Shown: positions 7,340 to 16,436, numbered from the stretch's first letter. The stretch is DNA of 64,000 bases from Streptomyces sp. WM6386 (GCF_000972385.1 NZ_JXTE01000046.1:6800-70799); one strand, 5' to 3'. Notes: generated by a model from the sequence alone, not told the origin. Made by a program: numbers and translations.

Positions 7340-9787
7340 GTGGACGGAACGGCTGGTCAGGGAACGAGGGCGATGGACAGGGACGGGACGCAGGACGCGC
7401 GGGGTACGCATGCGAATCCTGTGCCGCGTCCGGCGGGGCCGCCGGACGTACCGAAGGCACCGCCGCGACCGGCCCGTACGCCGGGGATGTCCGTGGTCGA
7501 CTGGCTCAACGAGGACCGGCCCGAGACCGAGCCCGGCGTCTGGCGCTTCGGATACCGGATGCCGAAGGCCGCGTCGAAGGCGGAGCGGCTCAATCCGCTG
7601 ACCGTCGCCGGCATGCTCATCCCGTTCGTCGTGGCGCTGGTGGTGTGGTCCTTCTGGCGGCGCGGCGGGCTCCCGTACCAGTTCACGCTGCTGCGGCTCT
7701 TCACCCCGGACGACTGGTGGTGGGGCGGCACGATGGCGTCACCGAAGCGGCTGGAGGGACAGTCGCTGGAGTACCCGGGCGTGGAGGCGCTGGAGGTCTA
7801 CAGCGGTCTCTTCTTCGCCGTGCTCGTCTACACGGTGGGCCGGCTGGGCAGCTGGCCGGCCGTCGTCCGGCACCTCGTGACCCGCAAGCCCCAGCCCGCC
7901 CGCGCCCTGCTGGCCGCCCTGGGCGCCCTGATCACCCTCAGCTTCGTCTTCCCGGACGCCTTCCCCGGCGTCGGCTGGGACGCCCTGCCCGTCGTGAACC
8001 CGCTGTTCTCCCTCATCGCCCTCATCAGCGGCGGATACGGCGTCTACACCTCGCCCTGGGCCACGGACGCGCTCTACGCCCTCGTCACCGCCCTCGTCCT
8101 GTGGCCCTTCGCCCGGATCGGCGGCTGGTGGTCCCTGGCCCGTACCTGGCTCGCCGCCCGGCGCCGGGCCCGACAGGGCCAGGACCCCGTACCCGTCACC
8201 GCACAGCCCCGCTCCCGCTGGCCCGAGCTGCGGGAGGCCGGGCAGCACCAGGCGGCCGATGTGCTCACCGCCGAAGTGCTGGCCGGGCGGATGAACGACG
8301 TGGACTGCGCCCGTGTCGAGCGCGGCTGGCAGCGGGCCCGCGGCCAGGGCCGGCTCACCGCCTTCACGGACACCGTGCTGCGCCAGGGCGCCGCCGCGCT
8401 CACCCACCCCTCCGGCGCCCGCGACCTGGCAGGCCGCACCGCCCGGCACGACCTGCTCACCGGACAGGTCCGCATCGGACAGTGGGCCACCGCCGAGCGC
8501 ACCCCGCGGGCGTACCGCGGCGTGGGCGCGGCTCTCGGACCCGAGACCCTCGCCACCTCGCTGCTGGTCGTCGGGCCCTCGGGCGCCGGCAAGACCCGGC
8601 AGGTGATCGCTCCGGTGGTCGAGTCCCTCACCCTTCAGGCACTCACCGGCGGTTGTGCCGTCGTCGCGGTGTGCGGTGCGGGTACGCCGATCGGGGCGGA
8701 CTCGTCGTACGACGTCGTCGTACGCGTCGGCGACCCCGGCTCCGTGCACGACCTGGACCCGTACGCCGAGACCGACGACCCCGACGAGGCGGCCGCGCTC
8801 CTCGCCGAGGCGCTGGCCGGAGACCTCGACACGGTGAGCCCCGAGCGCGCGGCGCGGGCCCTCGCCCAGCTCCTCGGTCCCTACCGGACCGCGTACGGGC
8901 ACTTCCCGCCCCTGCCCGTCCTGCGCGAACTGCTGGAAGGGGACCCCGCGGTCCTCGCCGGGCTGCGCGAGCGGCTGGCGGACGAGCGGTTCGCGGTGAT
9001 GCGTCGCGAGCTCGACGCCCGTGCGCGGCAGAGCGCCCACCCCGGCGACCCCGGTCCCGTCCTCGCCGACCGGCTGGCCCTGCTGGACCGGCCCGCGTTC
9101 GCCGGCTTCTTCGGAGCGGGCGGGTCGGACGGCTCCGGTGGGGACGGGCTCCGCCCGTTCTCGCTGCGCGCCCTCGTCCACCACCCCCTGCGCGTCCGGA
9201 TCGACCTGCCCGAGCGTGGCCACGCAGAGGCGTCCCGGCTGATCGCCCGGCTGGTGCTGGCCCAGTTCACCGGCGTCGTACGGGAAGGGGGACGCGATCA
9301 CTTCGCCGGTCTGGTCGTCGACGACGCCACCGGCACCGTGACCCCCGAGTCCGTACGGCGGATCCAGCGGCTGCGCTCGCAGAACGCGGGTGTCGTGCTC
9401 GCGCTGCGCACGGTCTCCGATGTTCCGGAGGCGCTGCACGGGCCCCTGTTCGGGGCGGTCGGCTGCCGGATGGCGCTGTCCGGGGTGACGACCTGGGACG
9501 GCAGCCGTTTCGCCGACGCCTGGGGCACCGAGTGGGTGGAGACCAAGGACGTCGCCCAGCACACGGTCTTCGCCGATCAGCCGATGACCCGGGCCATGCA
9601 CGCCCTGCGCAAACTGGTGACCGGCAAGGCGGTGACGACCGAGGCCGTCACTGTCCGCCAGGTCGAACGGGAGCGGTGGTCCGCCTCCGAGCTGGCGCAC
9701 GCCGTGCCGCCGGGGCACGCGGTGCTGTCGCTGACCGGTGCGAAGGGGGAGCACGCGCCGCCGTTGCTGGTGGATCTACGGGGCTAG
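7340..9787 (+). CDS. membrane-anchored P-loop ATPase, TraG/FtsK-like
   Basis: 815 residues. After a disordered Pro-rich start there are about four membrane segments (around LTVAGMLIPFVVALVVW, YSGLFFAVLVYTVG, ALLAALGALITLSFVF and a last one near DALYALVTALVL). A cytoplasmic ATPase follows, with Walker A VGPSGAGKT near residue 412 and a Walker B-like LVVDDA near 655. This layout resembles coupling ATPases that pump DNA or protein (TraG/VirD4, FtsK), but no relaxase or secretion genes are nearby. The GTG start at 7340 has no clear ribosome site and may be leaderless (TAGATT 13 bases upstream); ATG 7373 is an alternative. It is divergent from gabT. Function unknown. Confidence 0.7.
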   Translation: MDGTAGQGTRAMDRDGTQDARGTHANPVPRPAGPPDVPKAPPRPARTPGMSVVDWLNEDRPETEPGVWRFGYRMPKAASKAERLNPLTVAGMLIPFVVALVVWSFWRRGGLPYQFTLLRLFTPDDWWWGGTMASPKRLEGQSLEYPGVEALEVYSGLFFAVLVYTVGRLGSWPAVVRHLVTRKPQPARALLAALGALITLSFVFPDAFPGVGWDALPVVNPLFSLIALISGGYGVYTSPWATDALYALVTALVLWPFARIGGWWSLARTWLAARRRARQGQDPVPVTAQPRSRWPELREAGQHQAADVLTAEVLAGRMNDVDCARVERGWQRARGQGRLTAFTDTVLRQGAAALTHPSGARDLAGRTARHDLLTGQVRIGQWATAERTPRAYRGVGAALGPETLATSLLVVGPSGAGKTRQVIAPVVESLTLQALTGGCAVVAVCGAGTPIGADSSYDVVVRVGDPGSVHDLDPYAETDDPDEAAALLAEALAGDLDTVSPERAARALAQLLGPYRTAYGHFPPLPVLRELLEGDPAVLAGLRERLADERFAVMRRELDARARQSAHPGDPGPVLADRLALLDRPAFAGFFGAGGSDGSGGDGLRPFSLRALVHHPLRVRIDLPERGHAEASRLIARLVLAQFTGVVREGGRDHFAGLVVDDATGTVTPESVRRIQRLRSQNAGVVLALRTVSDVPEALHGPLFGAVGCRMALSGVTTWDGSRFADAWGTEWVETKDVAQHTVFADQPMTRAMHALRKLVTGKAVTTEAVTVRQVERERWSASELAHAVPPGHAVLSLTGAKGEHAPPLLVDLRG

Positions 9788-9919
9788 GGCCCTTCTGACG
9801 GATCAGCGTGGGCCGAGGAGCGGCGTCCGGTGCGGCTGGGGGTCCCCCCACGCCCTTCAGGCAGTGGGGGAGTGCGTGCCGGGCGTCGCGACGCCGCGAT
9901 GATCCGTCAGAAGGGCCCT
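9786..9919. repeat. nested palindromic element with 20-bp terminal inverted repeats
   Basis: AGGGCCCTTCTGACGGATCA at 9786-9805 is matched perfectly by its reverse complement at 9900-9919. Between them lies a second palindrome (9837-9872), TGGGGG...CCCCCA around CACGCCCTTCAGGCAGTG, that recurs at 27677-27713. The first arm overlaps the TAG of the upstream gene. It may act as a terminator, or it may be a small non-coding mobile element. Confidence 0.75.
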
Positions 9920-10053
9920 GGGCCGGGGCTTGCGGTGCCGGGACTTCCGGTGACCGGGTGACCGTACGGTGAGGCAGAATCGGCACAGGCCGTTCATACA
10001 GGACGGCCAAGTGATCACCGGGCACGTCCGATCCCCGTAGACCTGAAGGCCTC

Positions 10054-11640
10054 ATGCCACCCACGCTCGCCTCGCTCGTCCATCACTCCGCGCTCAAGCT
10101 GACCGTGCGGGCGGGCGAGGACCGGCTCGACGTCCCCGTGCGCTGGGCGCATGTCAGCGAGCTCGCCGATCCCGTGCCGTACATGGAGGGCGGGGAGCTG
10201 CTGCTGATCACCGCGCTGAAGCTGGACGCGGAGGATCCGCAGGCGATGCGGCGGTATGTGAAGCGGCTGGTCGGGGCGGGGGTCGTGGGGCTCGGGTTCG
10301 CGGTCGGGGTCAACTACGAGGACATTCCCGAGGCGCTCGTCGACGCGGCCGCGGGCGAGGGGCTCCCGCTGCTCGAAGTGCCTAGGCGCACGCCTTTCCT
10401 CGCCATCAGCAAGGCCGTCTCCGCGGCCATCGCCGCGGATCAGTACCGGGCGGTGACGGCCGGGTTCGCCGCGCAGCGGGAGCTGACCAAACAGGCGTTG
10501 ACGGACGGCCCCGAGGGGCTGTTGTCCGCGCTCGCCTCGCAGGTGGACGGGTGGGCCGCGCTGTACGACGCGTCCGGCGCCGTCGTCGCCACCGCGCCGG
10601 AGTGGGCGGGGCGGCGGGCCGCACGGCTCACGGCGGACGTGGAGCGACTGAGGGAGCGGCCCGCGCCGGCCTCCTCCGTGGTCGGCGGCCCCGACAACGA
10701 GGACCGCGTCGAGCTGCACTCCCTGGGCACCGGGCGGCGGCCGCGGGCCGCGCTCGCGGTGGGGACGGCGGCGGCGCCGGGGACGGCGGAGCGGTACGCC
10801 GTCCACTCGGCGATCGCCCTGCTGACCCTGACCACCGAGCGGTCCCGGTCCCTGCGCGCCGCCGAGCAGCGGCTCGGGGCGGCGGTGCTGCGGATGCTGC
10901 TGGCGGGGGAGCCGGACCATGCGCGGGCGGTCGCCGGGGATCTGTACGGGTCGCTGCTGGACGCGCCGTTCCGGATGGTCGTCGCGGAGGAGGGGCGTGC
11001 TCCGGCGGAGGGCGACCTTCTGGGTGCCCTCGCCGAGGTCGTGGAGTCCGCCGCCGCGCGGGCCGGGGAGGCCGTGCTGGTCGTTCCGGAGGGGGAGCGG
11101 CTGGTGGTGCTGGCCGTGGACGGGGGTGCGGCGGTCGGGGCGTGCGGGGAGTACACCGCCGGGCTGGAGGCCGGGCGGGCGGTGGGGGAGCAGGGCGGTC
11201 CGGGGGGCGAGGACGAGCTGGTCGTGGGGGTGTCGGCGCCGGTCGGGCCGGTCGGGGCCGCGGCCGCCTACAGGCAGGCCGAGCAGGCGTTGTCCGTCGC
11301 GCGGCGGCGGGGGCGGGTGTGTGTGGAGCATGAGCAGCTGGCGGCGGGGTCGGTGGTGCCGCTGCTGGCCGACGACGCGGTGAGGGCTTTCGCGGACGGG
11401 TTGCTGCGGCCGCTGAACGAGCATGACGCGACCGGGCGGGGGGATCTGGCAGCCTCGCTGCGGGCGTGGTTGTCGCGGCACGGACAGTGGGACGCGGCGG
11501 CCGCGGACCTCGGCGTGCACCGGCACACCTTGCGGTATCGGATGCGGCGCGTGGAGGAGATCCTCGGGCGGTCGCTGGACGATCCGGACGTACGGATGGA
11601 GCTGTGGCTGGCACTGAAGGCGACGTCGACGGAACAGTGA
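10054..11640 (+). CDS. PucR-family transcriptional regulator
   Basis: 528 residues with the three-part layout of this family. The N-terminal PucR ligand-type domain (residues 1-125; VRWAHVSELADPVPYMEGGELLL) is followed by a GGDEF-like middle region and a C-terminal helix-turn-helix around residues 465-515 (LRAWLSRHGQWDAAAADLGVHRHTLRYRMRR). Start ATG 10054 has GAAGG 7 bases upstream. Regulators of this family often control nitrogen-compound catabolism, so the flanking gabT and aldehyde dehydrogenase genes are likely targets. The effector is unknown. The stretch 9920-10053 holds only this gene's presumed promoter. Confidence 0.85.
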   Translation: MPPTLASLVHHSALKLTVRAGEDRLDVPVRWAHVSELADPVPYMEGGELLLITALKLDAEDPQAMRRYVKRLVGAGVVGLGFAVGVNYEDIPEALVDAAAGEGLPLLEVPRRTPFLAISKAVSAAIAADQYRAVTAGFAAQRELTKQALTDGPEGLLSALASQVDGWAALYDASGAVVATAPEWAGRRAARLTADVERLRERPAPASSVVGGPDNEDRVELHSLGTGRRPRAALAVGTAAAPGTAERYAVHSAIALLTLTTERSRSLRAAEQRLGAAVLRMLLAGEPDHARAVAGDLYGSLLDAPFRMVVAEEGRAPAEGDLLGALAEVVESAAARAGEAVLVVPEGERLVVLAVDGGAAVGACGEYTAGLEAGRAVGEQGGPGGEDELVVGVSAPVGPVGAAAAYRQAEQALSVARRRGRVCVEHEQLAAGSVVPLLADDAVRAFADGLLRPLNEHDATGRGDLAASLRAWLSRHGQWDAAAADLGVHRHTLRYRMRRVEEILGRSLDDPDVRMELWLALKATSTEQ

Positions 11641-11798
11641 CCGCGGGGGCGAGAACGGCTTGGCGCCCACCCCTACTCCGCCAAACCGGCGCACCGCCAT
11701 CCCTCACCACTCCGCCCCGGACAAACGCCCCTCCGCGCCCCCGCCCCTACCGTGGACCCGAAAGCCAACGCACACCCCCAACGCGGAAGGGCCGGGAC

Positions 11799-13244
11799 AT
11801 GACTGCCACCCACGCCTTCTGGCTCGCCGGGCGCCAGGTCGCCGGCGAGGTCAGCTTCGATGTCAGCTCGCCGTGGGACGGGCGGATCGTCGGCAAGGTC
11901 AGCGTGCCGAGCGACGCCCAGACCGAGGAGGCGGTCGCCGCCGCGTACGCCGTACGGGACGAGTTCGCCGCCACGCCCGCCCACACCCGCGCCGCCGCCC
12001 TCGACCACGTGAGCCGCCGCCTCGTCGAGCGCACCGAGGAGATCGCCCAGCTGATCTCCGCCGAGAACGGCAAGCCCGTCAAGTGGGCCCGAGGCGAGGT
12101 CGGCCGCGCCGTCTCCGTGTTCCGGTTCGCCGCCGAAGAGGCCCGCCGGTTCAACGGCGGCGAGGCCCAGCGCCTCGACACCGACCTCGGCGGCCAGGGC
12201 CGGCTCGCGCTCACCCGCCGCTTCCCGAAGGGCGTCGTCCTCGGCATCGCGCCCTTCAACTTCCCGCTCAACCTGTGCGCCCACAAGATCGCTCCGGCGA
12301 TCGCGGCCGGCGTGCCGATCATCCTGAAGCCCGCCCCGGCCACCCCGCTCTCCGGGCTCGTCATCGGCGAACTCCTCGCCGAGACCGAGCTGCCGGCCGG
12401 TTCCTGGAGCATCCTTCCCGTCCCGAACGACCGGATGCCCGCCCTGGTGCAGGACGAGCGGCTGCCCGTCATCTCCTTCACCGGTTCCGAGAAGGTCGGC
12501 TACGCGATCATGGACTCGGTGCCGCGCAAGCACTGCACCCTGGAGCTGGGCGGCAACGGCGCGGCGGTCGTGCTCGGCGACTTCGCCTCCGACGCCGACC
12601 TCGACTGGGCCGCGACCCGTATCGCCACCTTCTCCAACTACCAGGGCGGCCAGTCCTGCATCTCCGTGCAGCGGGTCATCGCCGACGCGTCGGTGTACGA
12701 CCGGCTGCTTCCCCGGATCGTCGCCGCCGTCGAGGCCCAGGTCACCGGCGACCCGTCCGACGACAAGACCGACGTCGGCCCGCTGGTCAGCGAGGACGCC
12801 GCCAAGCGTGTCGAGACGTGGGTGGACGAGGCCGTGGCCGCCGGCGCCAACCTCCTCGCCGGTGGCAAGCGCGACGGCGCCTCCTACGCGCCGACCGTCC
12901 TGACCGACGTACCGGCCGACACGACGATCTCCTGCGAGGAGGTCTTCGGACCCGTCCTGACCGTGCAGAAGGTGGACGGCGAGGCCGAGGCCTTCGCGGC
13001 CGCCAACGACTCCAAGTACGGCCTCCAGGCAGGCGTGTTCACCCACGACCTCCAGGCCGCCTTCCGCGCCCACCGTGCGCTCGAGGTCGGCGGTGTCGTC
13101 ATCGGCGACGTGCCCTCCTACCGCGCCGACCAGATGCCGTACGGCGGCGCCAAGCAGTCCGGTGTGGGCCGCGAGGGCGTGAAGTTCGCGATGGACGACT
13201 ACACCTACGAGCGGGTGCTCGTCCTCACGGGGCTCGCCCTGTAG
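11799..13244 (+). CDS. NAD(P)-dependent aldehyde dehydrogenase
   Basis: 481 residues from ATG 11799, with GGAAGG 8 bases upstream. Family residues are all present: catalytic cysteine in GGQSCISV (Cys287), general-base glutamate in LELGGNGA (Glu249), NAD-site FTGSEKVGYAI and C-terminal EEVFGPVL. It oxidises an aldehyde to the acid in the cytoplasm. With the amine oxidase and GabT enzyme in the same window, likely substrates are an aminobutyraldehyde derivative or succinate semialdehyde. It follows the PucR-type gene by 158 bases and may be its target. Nothing else is recognised in that gap. Confidence 0.85.
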   Translation: MTATHAFWLAGRQVAGEVSFDVSSPWDGRIVGKVSVPSDAQTEEAVAAAYAVRDEFAATPAHTRAAALDHVSRRLVERTEEIAQLISAENGKPVKWARGEVGRAVSVFRFAAEEARRFNGGEAQRLDTDLGGQGRLALTRRFPKGVVLGIAPFNFPLNLCAHKIAPAIAAGVPIILKPAPATPLSGLVIGELLAETELPAGSWSILPVPNDRMPALVQDERLPVISFTGSEKVGYAIMDSVPRKHCTLELGGNGAAVVLGDFASDADLDWAATRIATFSNYQGGQSCISVQRVIADASVYDRLLPRIVAAVEAQVTGDPSDDKTDVGPLVSEDAAKRVETWVDEAVAAGANLLAGGKRDGASYAPTVLTDVPADTTISCEEVFGPVLTVQKVDGEAEAFAAANDSKYGLQAGVFTHDLQAAFRAHRALEVGGVVIGDVPSYRADQMPYGGAKQSGVGREGVKFAMDDYTYERVLVLTGLAL

Positions 13245-13280
13245 TCGCCGCGAGAGTCACCGAGAGCAGCCTCTAGCTAA

Positions 13281-13295
13281 TGGGAACCATTTTCA
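13281..13295 (+). promoter_or_regulatory. Zur/Fur-like 15-bp box, isolated
   Basis: TGGGAACCATTTTCA, embedded in ctaaTGGGAACCATTTTCAgat, resembles the 7-1-7 zinc-uptake-regulator box of Streptomyces (around TGAAAATGATTTTCA). It lies between two convergent genes and no zinc gene is close, so its role is doubtful. Confidence 0.35.
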
Positions 13296-13308
13296 GATAG
13301 GCTCCCGA

Positions 13309-13348
13309 AAGGGGCCCGGCACCGATGCCTTCCGGTGCCGGGCCCCTT
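13309..13348. terminator. strong bidirectional terminator
   Basis: A perfect 16-bp stem (AAGGGGCCCGGCACCG with its complement), 8-base loop, then TTCTTTG. It separates the aldehyde dehydrogenase from the convergent GH3 gene. Confidence 0.9.
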
Positions 13349-13373
13349 CTTTGTGCCGATCTCCTCCGGACCC

Positions 13374-16226
13374 TCAACCGGAGAAGCCGGCATGCGCGAG
13401 CCGCAGCGGGCCGCGCAGCCTGAGGTGGACGTCGTGCACACCGGACGCCGTGAGCGCGGTGCGGAGCGTGACATGGTCGTACGGCCCTGATGTGGGCGTC
13501 TTCGGTGACAGCGTCGCGAGCGCCGGGCCGCCGTCGAGCGAGATCTCCACCGTGCCCTCACCCGCCACGGCCACCGTCACCTCCGTGACCCCCGCCCCGA
13601 AGTCGCAGGAACGGTAGACCAGTTCGGCCGCCACGCCGTTCGCCGGCGTCACCGCGTCGCCCACCGTCTTCGTCCGGTCGACGATCGCGACACCGCTCTG
13701 CTCGTCGAAGTCGGCCCCGTCCAGGCCCCGTTCGACGACGGGGCGTGGTCCGCCCGGCTCACCGTCCAGGAGAACCGTCGTGCGCAGCCGCACGTCCTCG
13801 CTGGAGGCGGCCGCCATCAGGTCGTACGGCCCCGGCTCCAGGCGCCACCGGCCGTGCGCCACGTCCCAGAACTCAAGGGCCGGCAGCGGGACTTCGAAGG
13901 ACAGCTCCGCCTTCTCGCCGGGTGCGAGCGTGACCCTGCGGTGTGCCACCAGCTCACGGCGCGGGCGCGGGACCGAGGGGTTCACGGCGCGGGTGTAGAG
14001 CTGGGCGACCTCGTCGGCCGTCACGTCCCCCGTGTTCGTGACCGTGAAGGAGACGTGCAACGCCCCTTCCTCCGTACGGGACTTGAGATCCCCGTAGGAG
14101 AAGGGCGCGTACGACAGGCCGTGTCCGAAGGGGAACAGCGGGGTGCCCTCGTAGTACAGGTACGTCTGGCGGCCGCCGAGCACGTCGTAGTCCAGCAGGT
14201 CGGGCAGGTCGGCGTCGTCGGCGTACCAGGTCTGCGGGAGGCGGCCCGCGGGGGAGACGTCGCCCGCCAGGACCCGGGCCAGCGCGGTGCCCGCGGCCTG
14301 GCCGCCGTGGGACATCCAGAGCGCGGCCCGCAGCGGACCCGGCTGAAACGTGTACGGGTAGGCGGAGACCAGGGCCAGCACCGTGTTCGGGTTGGCGGCG
14401 CGGGCCGCCCGCAGCAGGCGGTCCTGGTGGGCGGGGAGGGCGAGGGTCCTGCGGTCCTCCGTCTCGCGGCCGTCGATGTGCGGGTCGTTGCCCGCGACCA
14501 CCAGCACGACATCGGCCTCGGCGGCGGCCCTGGCGACCGCGTCCCTTCCGTGCTCGGTGATGATCAGCGTGAAGATTTCGGGCTGATCGTCGAGTTCCGC
14601 GTTTTCATCGGCAACCTTTACTCCGGCGGCGCCGACAGAGACGTGCCGACCCGTGCCGACGTGCCTGAGGAGGTGTCCGTTCTCATGGGGTTCCAGCCGG
14701 AATGTCTCCTGGACGACCCAGCCTCCGGGCTGGTCGGCGGAGGCCCGCACACAGCCGTCCTCGGCGACCGAGAGATAGCGGCCGTCGGGAGCGCGCAGGG
14801 TCAGGACGCCCTCGCCCCAGTCGACCAGGGCGAGCTCGGTGCCGACCGCGTGGGTGGTGAGCGGCGGGAGGTCCGTGCGGCCCGCGAGCAGTGCCGGGTC
14901 GAGGGCACCCTCGGCGCCGCGCACCGTGTCGTCGGCGTTCGCTTCGGGCACGTGGAGGAAGGCTCCGTCGGACGCCTGCAGCAGGACCCGGTCCACGCCC
15001 TCCGCGAACTCGATCCGGTCGGCGCCGAACCGCTCGTACAGGCCCTCCAGCGGGGTGGAGCGATGGATCAGCGTGCCGCTGTACCAGTCGAGCTTGCACT
15101 CGTCGGCGAGCAGGCCGACCACGGCGAGCCGGGTGTCCGGGGCGAGCGGCAGCACACCGTCGTTGCGCAGCAGGACGACCGACTGCTCGGCCGCCTCCTG
15201 CGCCAGGGCGCGGTGGGCCGGCGTGTCGAAGTCCCTCGTAAGGGCATGCGGGTCGTACTCCGGGTCGAACTCGCCGAGGCGGAAGCGGACCGAGAGCTGG
15301 CGGCGGACCGCCGTGTCGATGTCGGCCTCGGTCAACAGGCCCTGTTCGTACGCCTTCTTGACCCGTCCGGTGATCTGCGTGCTGTCCGTGCCGTGGTCGG
15401 TGAAGCTGTCGACGCCGGCCAGGAGCGAGGCCGCGGTGGCCTCCTCGTGCGTGTCGTAGTAGTGCTCGTGGTCGACCAGGTTGGAGGGCGCGCCCGCGTC
15501 CGAGCAGACCAGCAGATCCTCGTCCGTCCAGGTGCGCAGGTGCTCGCGCAGATACGGACTCACATGGTTCGGGCGGCCGTTGACCAGGTTGTACGCGGGC
15601 ATCACCCCGGCCACCGCGCCCGCCTCGACGGTCTCGCGGAAGGCGCGCAGGTCGTACTCGTGCAGCACGCGAGGGCGGACCGAGCTGGACGAAGTGGCCC
15701 GGTCCGTCTCGTTGTTGTGGGCCAGCCAGTGCTTGAGGACGGGGGCGGTGCGCCAGTACGTCGGATGGTCGCCGCGCAGCCCGCGGGTGTACGCGACGGC
15801 GATCGCCGAGGTGAGCTTCGGGTCCTCCGAGTAGCCCTCCTCGTTGCGGCCCCACAGGGGGTGGCGAAGGAGGTTCACCGTCGGGGACCAGACGTTGAGG
15901 CCGATGCGGTCGTCGCGGGCCCGCATCGCGCGGACCTCCTTGGAGACGGCCTCGCCGACCCGTCGTACGAGATCGGTGTTCCAGGTCGCGCCCAGGCCCA
16001 CCGCCTGCGGGAACACCGTCGCCGGGCCCATCCAGGCGACCCCGTGCAGGGCCTCCTGGCCGGTGCGGAAGGCGTCGACGCCGAGCCGCTCGACGGCCGG
16101 GGCGAACTGGTGCAGGAACCCGATCTTCTCGTCGAGGGCGAGCCGCGACAGCAGATCGTCGATGCGCTTCGCGAACGGCAGATGCGGATCGCGGAAAGGC
16201 GGCGTGGGCGGCGGCTGTGCGGTCAC
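13374..16226 (-). CDS. GH3 beta-glucosidase/xylosidase with a beta-trefoil-like insert
   Basis: 950 residues with no signal peptide, so cytoplasmic. The GH3 TIM-barrel has KHWLAHNNETDR and the nucleophile region LLVCSDAG (Asp243); the second GH3 domain holds VVAGND and DRRTLALP, and a fibronectin-III-like domain ends the protein. Residues about 411-559 are an extra domain resembling fascin/PA14-type inserts (LRAPDGRYLSV, ETFRLEPHENG). GTG 16226 is preferred because AAGGGGA lies 7 bases before it; the longer start at 16283 would place the operator 16263-16276 inside the gene. The likely role is to remove backbone glucose (or xylose) from imported xyloglucan oligosaccharides. It is divergent from the transporter operon. 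Confidence 0.85.
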   Translation of the reverse strand: MTAQPPPTPPFRDPHLPFAKRIDDLLSRLALDEKIGFLHQFAPAVERLGVDAFRTGQEALHGVAWMGPATVFPQAVGLGATWNTDLVRRVGEAVSKEVRAMRARDDRIGLNVWSPTVNLLRHPLWGRNEEGYSEDPKLTSAIAVAYTRGLRGDHPTYWRTAPVLKHWLAHNNETDRATSSSSVRPRVLHEYDLRAFRETVEAGAVAGVMPAYNLVNGRPNHVSPYLREHLRTWTDEDLLVCSDAGAPSNLVDHEHYYDTHEEATAASLLAGVDSFTDHGTDSTQITGRVKKAYEQGLLTEADIDTAVRRQLSVRFRLGEFDPEYDPHALTRDFDTPAHRALAQEAAEQSVVLLRNDGVLPLAPDTRLAVVGLLADECKLDWYSGTLIHRSTPLEGLYERFGADRIEFAEGVDRVLLQASDGAFLHVPEANADDTVRGAEGALDPALLAGRTDLPPLTTHAVGTELALVDWGEGVLTLRAPDGRYLSVAEDGCVRASADQPGGWVVQETFRLEPHENGHLLRHVGTGRHVSVGAAGVKVADENAELDDQPEIFTLIITEHGRDAVARAAAEADVVLVVAGNDPHIDGRETEDRRTLALPAHQDRLLRAARAANPNTVLALVSAYPYTFQPGPLRAALWMSHGGQAAGTALARVLAGDVSPAGRLPQTWYADDADLPDLLDYDVLGGRQTYLYYEGTPLFPFGHGLSYAPFSYGDLKSRTEEGALHVSFTVTNTGDVTADEVAQLYTRAVNPSVPRPRRELVAHRRVTLAPGEKAELSFEVPLPALEFWDVAHGRWRLEPGPYDLMAAASSEDVRLRTTVLLDGEPGGPRPVVERGLDGADFDEQSGVAIVDRTKTVGDAVTPANGVAAELVYRSCDFGAGVTEVTVAVAGEGTVEISLDGGPALATLSPKTPTSGPYDHVTLRTALTASGVHDVHLRLRGPLRLAHAGFSG

Positions 16227-16262
16227 GTGGGGTTCCCCTTGGAGTGGAGCGGTCGAGCCCTT

Positions 16263-16276
16263 TCGAAGCGCTTCGA
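16263..16276. promoter_or_regulatory. LacI-family operator (GH3 side)
   Basis: A perfect palindrome TCGAAGCGCTTCGA 37-50 bases upstream of the GH3 GTG start. Identical copies occur at 16423 and 31456, and a related one at 31367, all at genes of the presumed xyloglucan locus. The central CG-rich half-sites are typical of LacI-family binding. Confidence 0.85.
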
Positions 16277-16344
16277 TGCTCATTCGACACCAGGGCGGGT
16301 GTCAAGGGAGCGGCGCCATCACTTCAAGCGGTGCATAAGAAAAG

Positions 16345-16381
16345 GTCGCCTCCCATACCTCGGAGGAATATTGGGAGCGAC
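16345..16381. other. imperfect inverted repeat in the divergent promoter region
   Basis: GTCGCCTCCCATA and TATTGGGAGCGAC pair over 12 bases with one bulge on each side, around CCTCGGAGG. It lies between the two operators. TGGGAGCG is also a half-site of the CebR-type operator TGGGAGCGCTCCCA, so a second regulator is conceivable. Confidence 0.4.
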
Positions 16382-16422
16382 TCTTGTGCACCCACAGGGC
16401 TTCACTTAACCTCACAGCAACA

Positions 16423-16436
16423 TCGAAGCGCTTCGA
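16423..16436. promoter_or_regulatory. LacI-family operator (transporter side)
   Basis: A second perfect TCGAAGCGCTTCGA, 117 bases before the solute-binding-protein start. It probably controls the long rightward operon 16553-27528. Confidence 0.85.
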
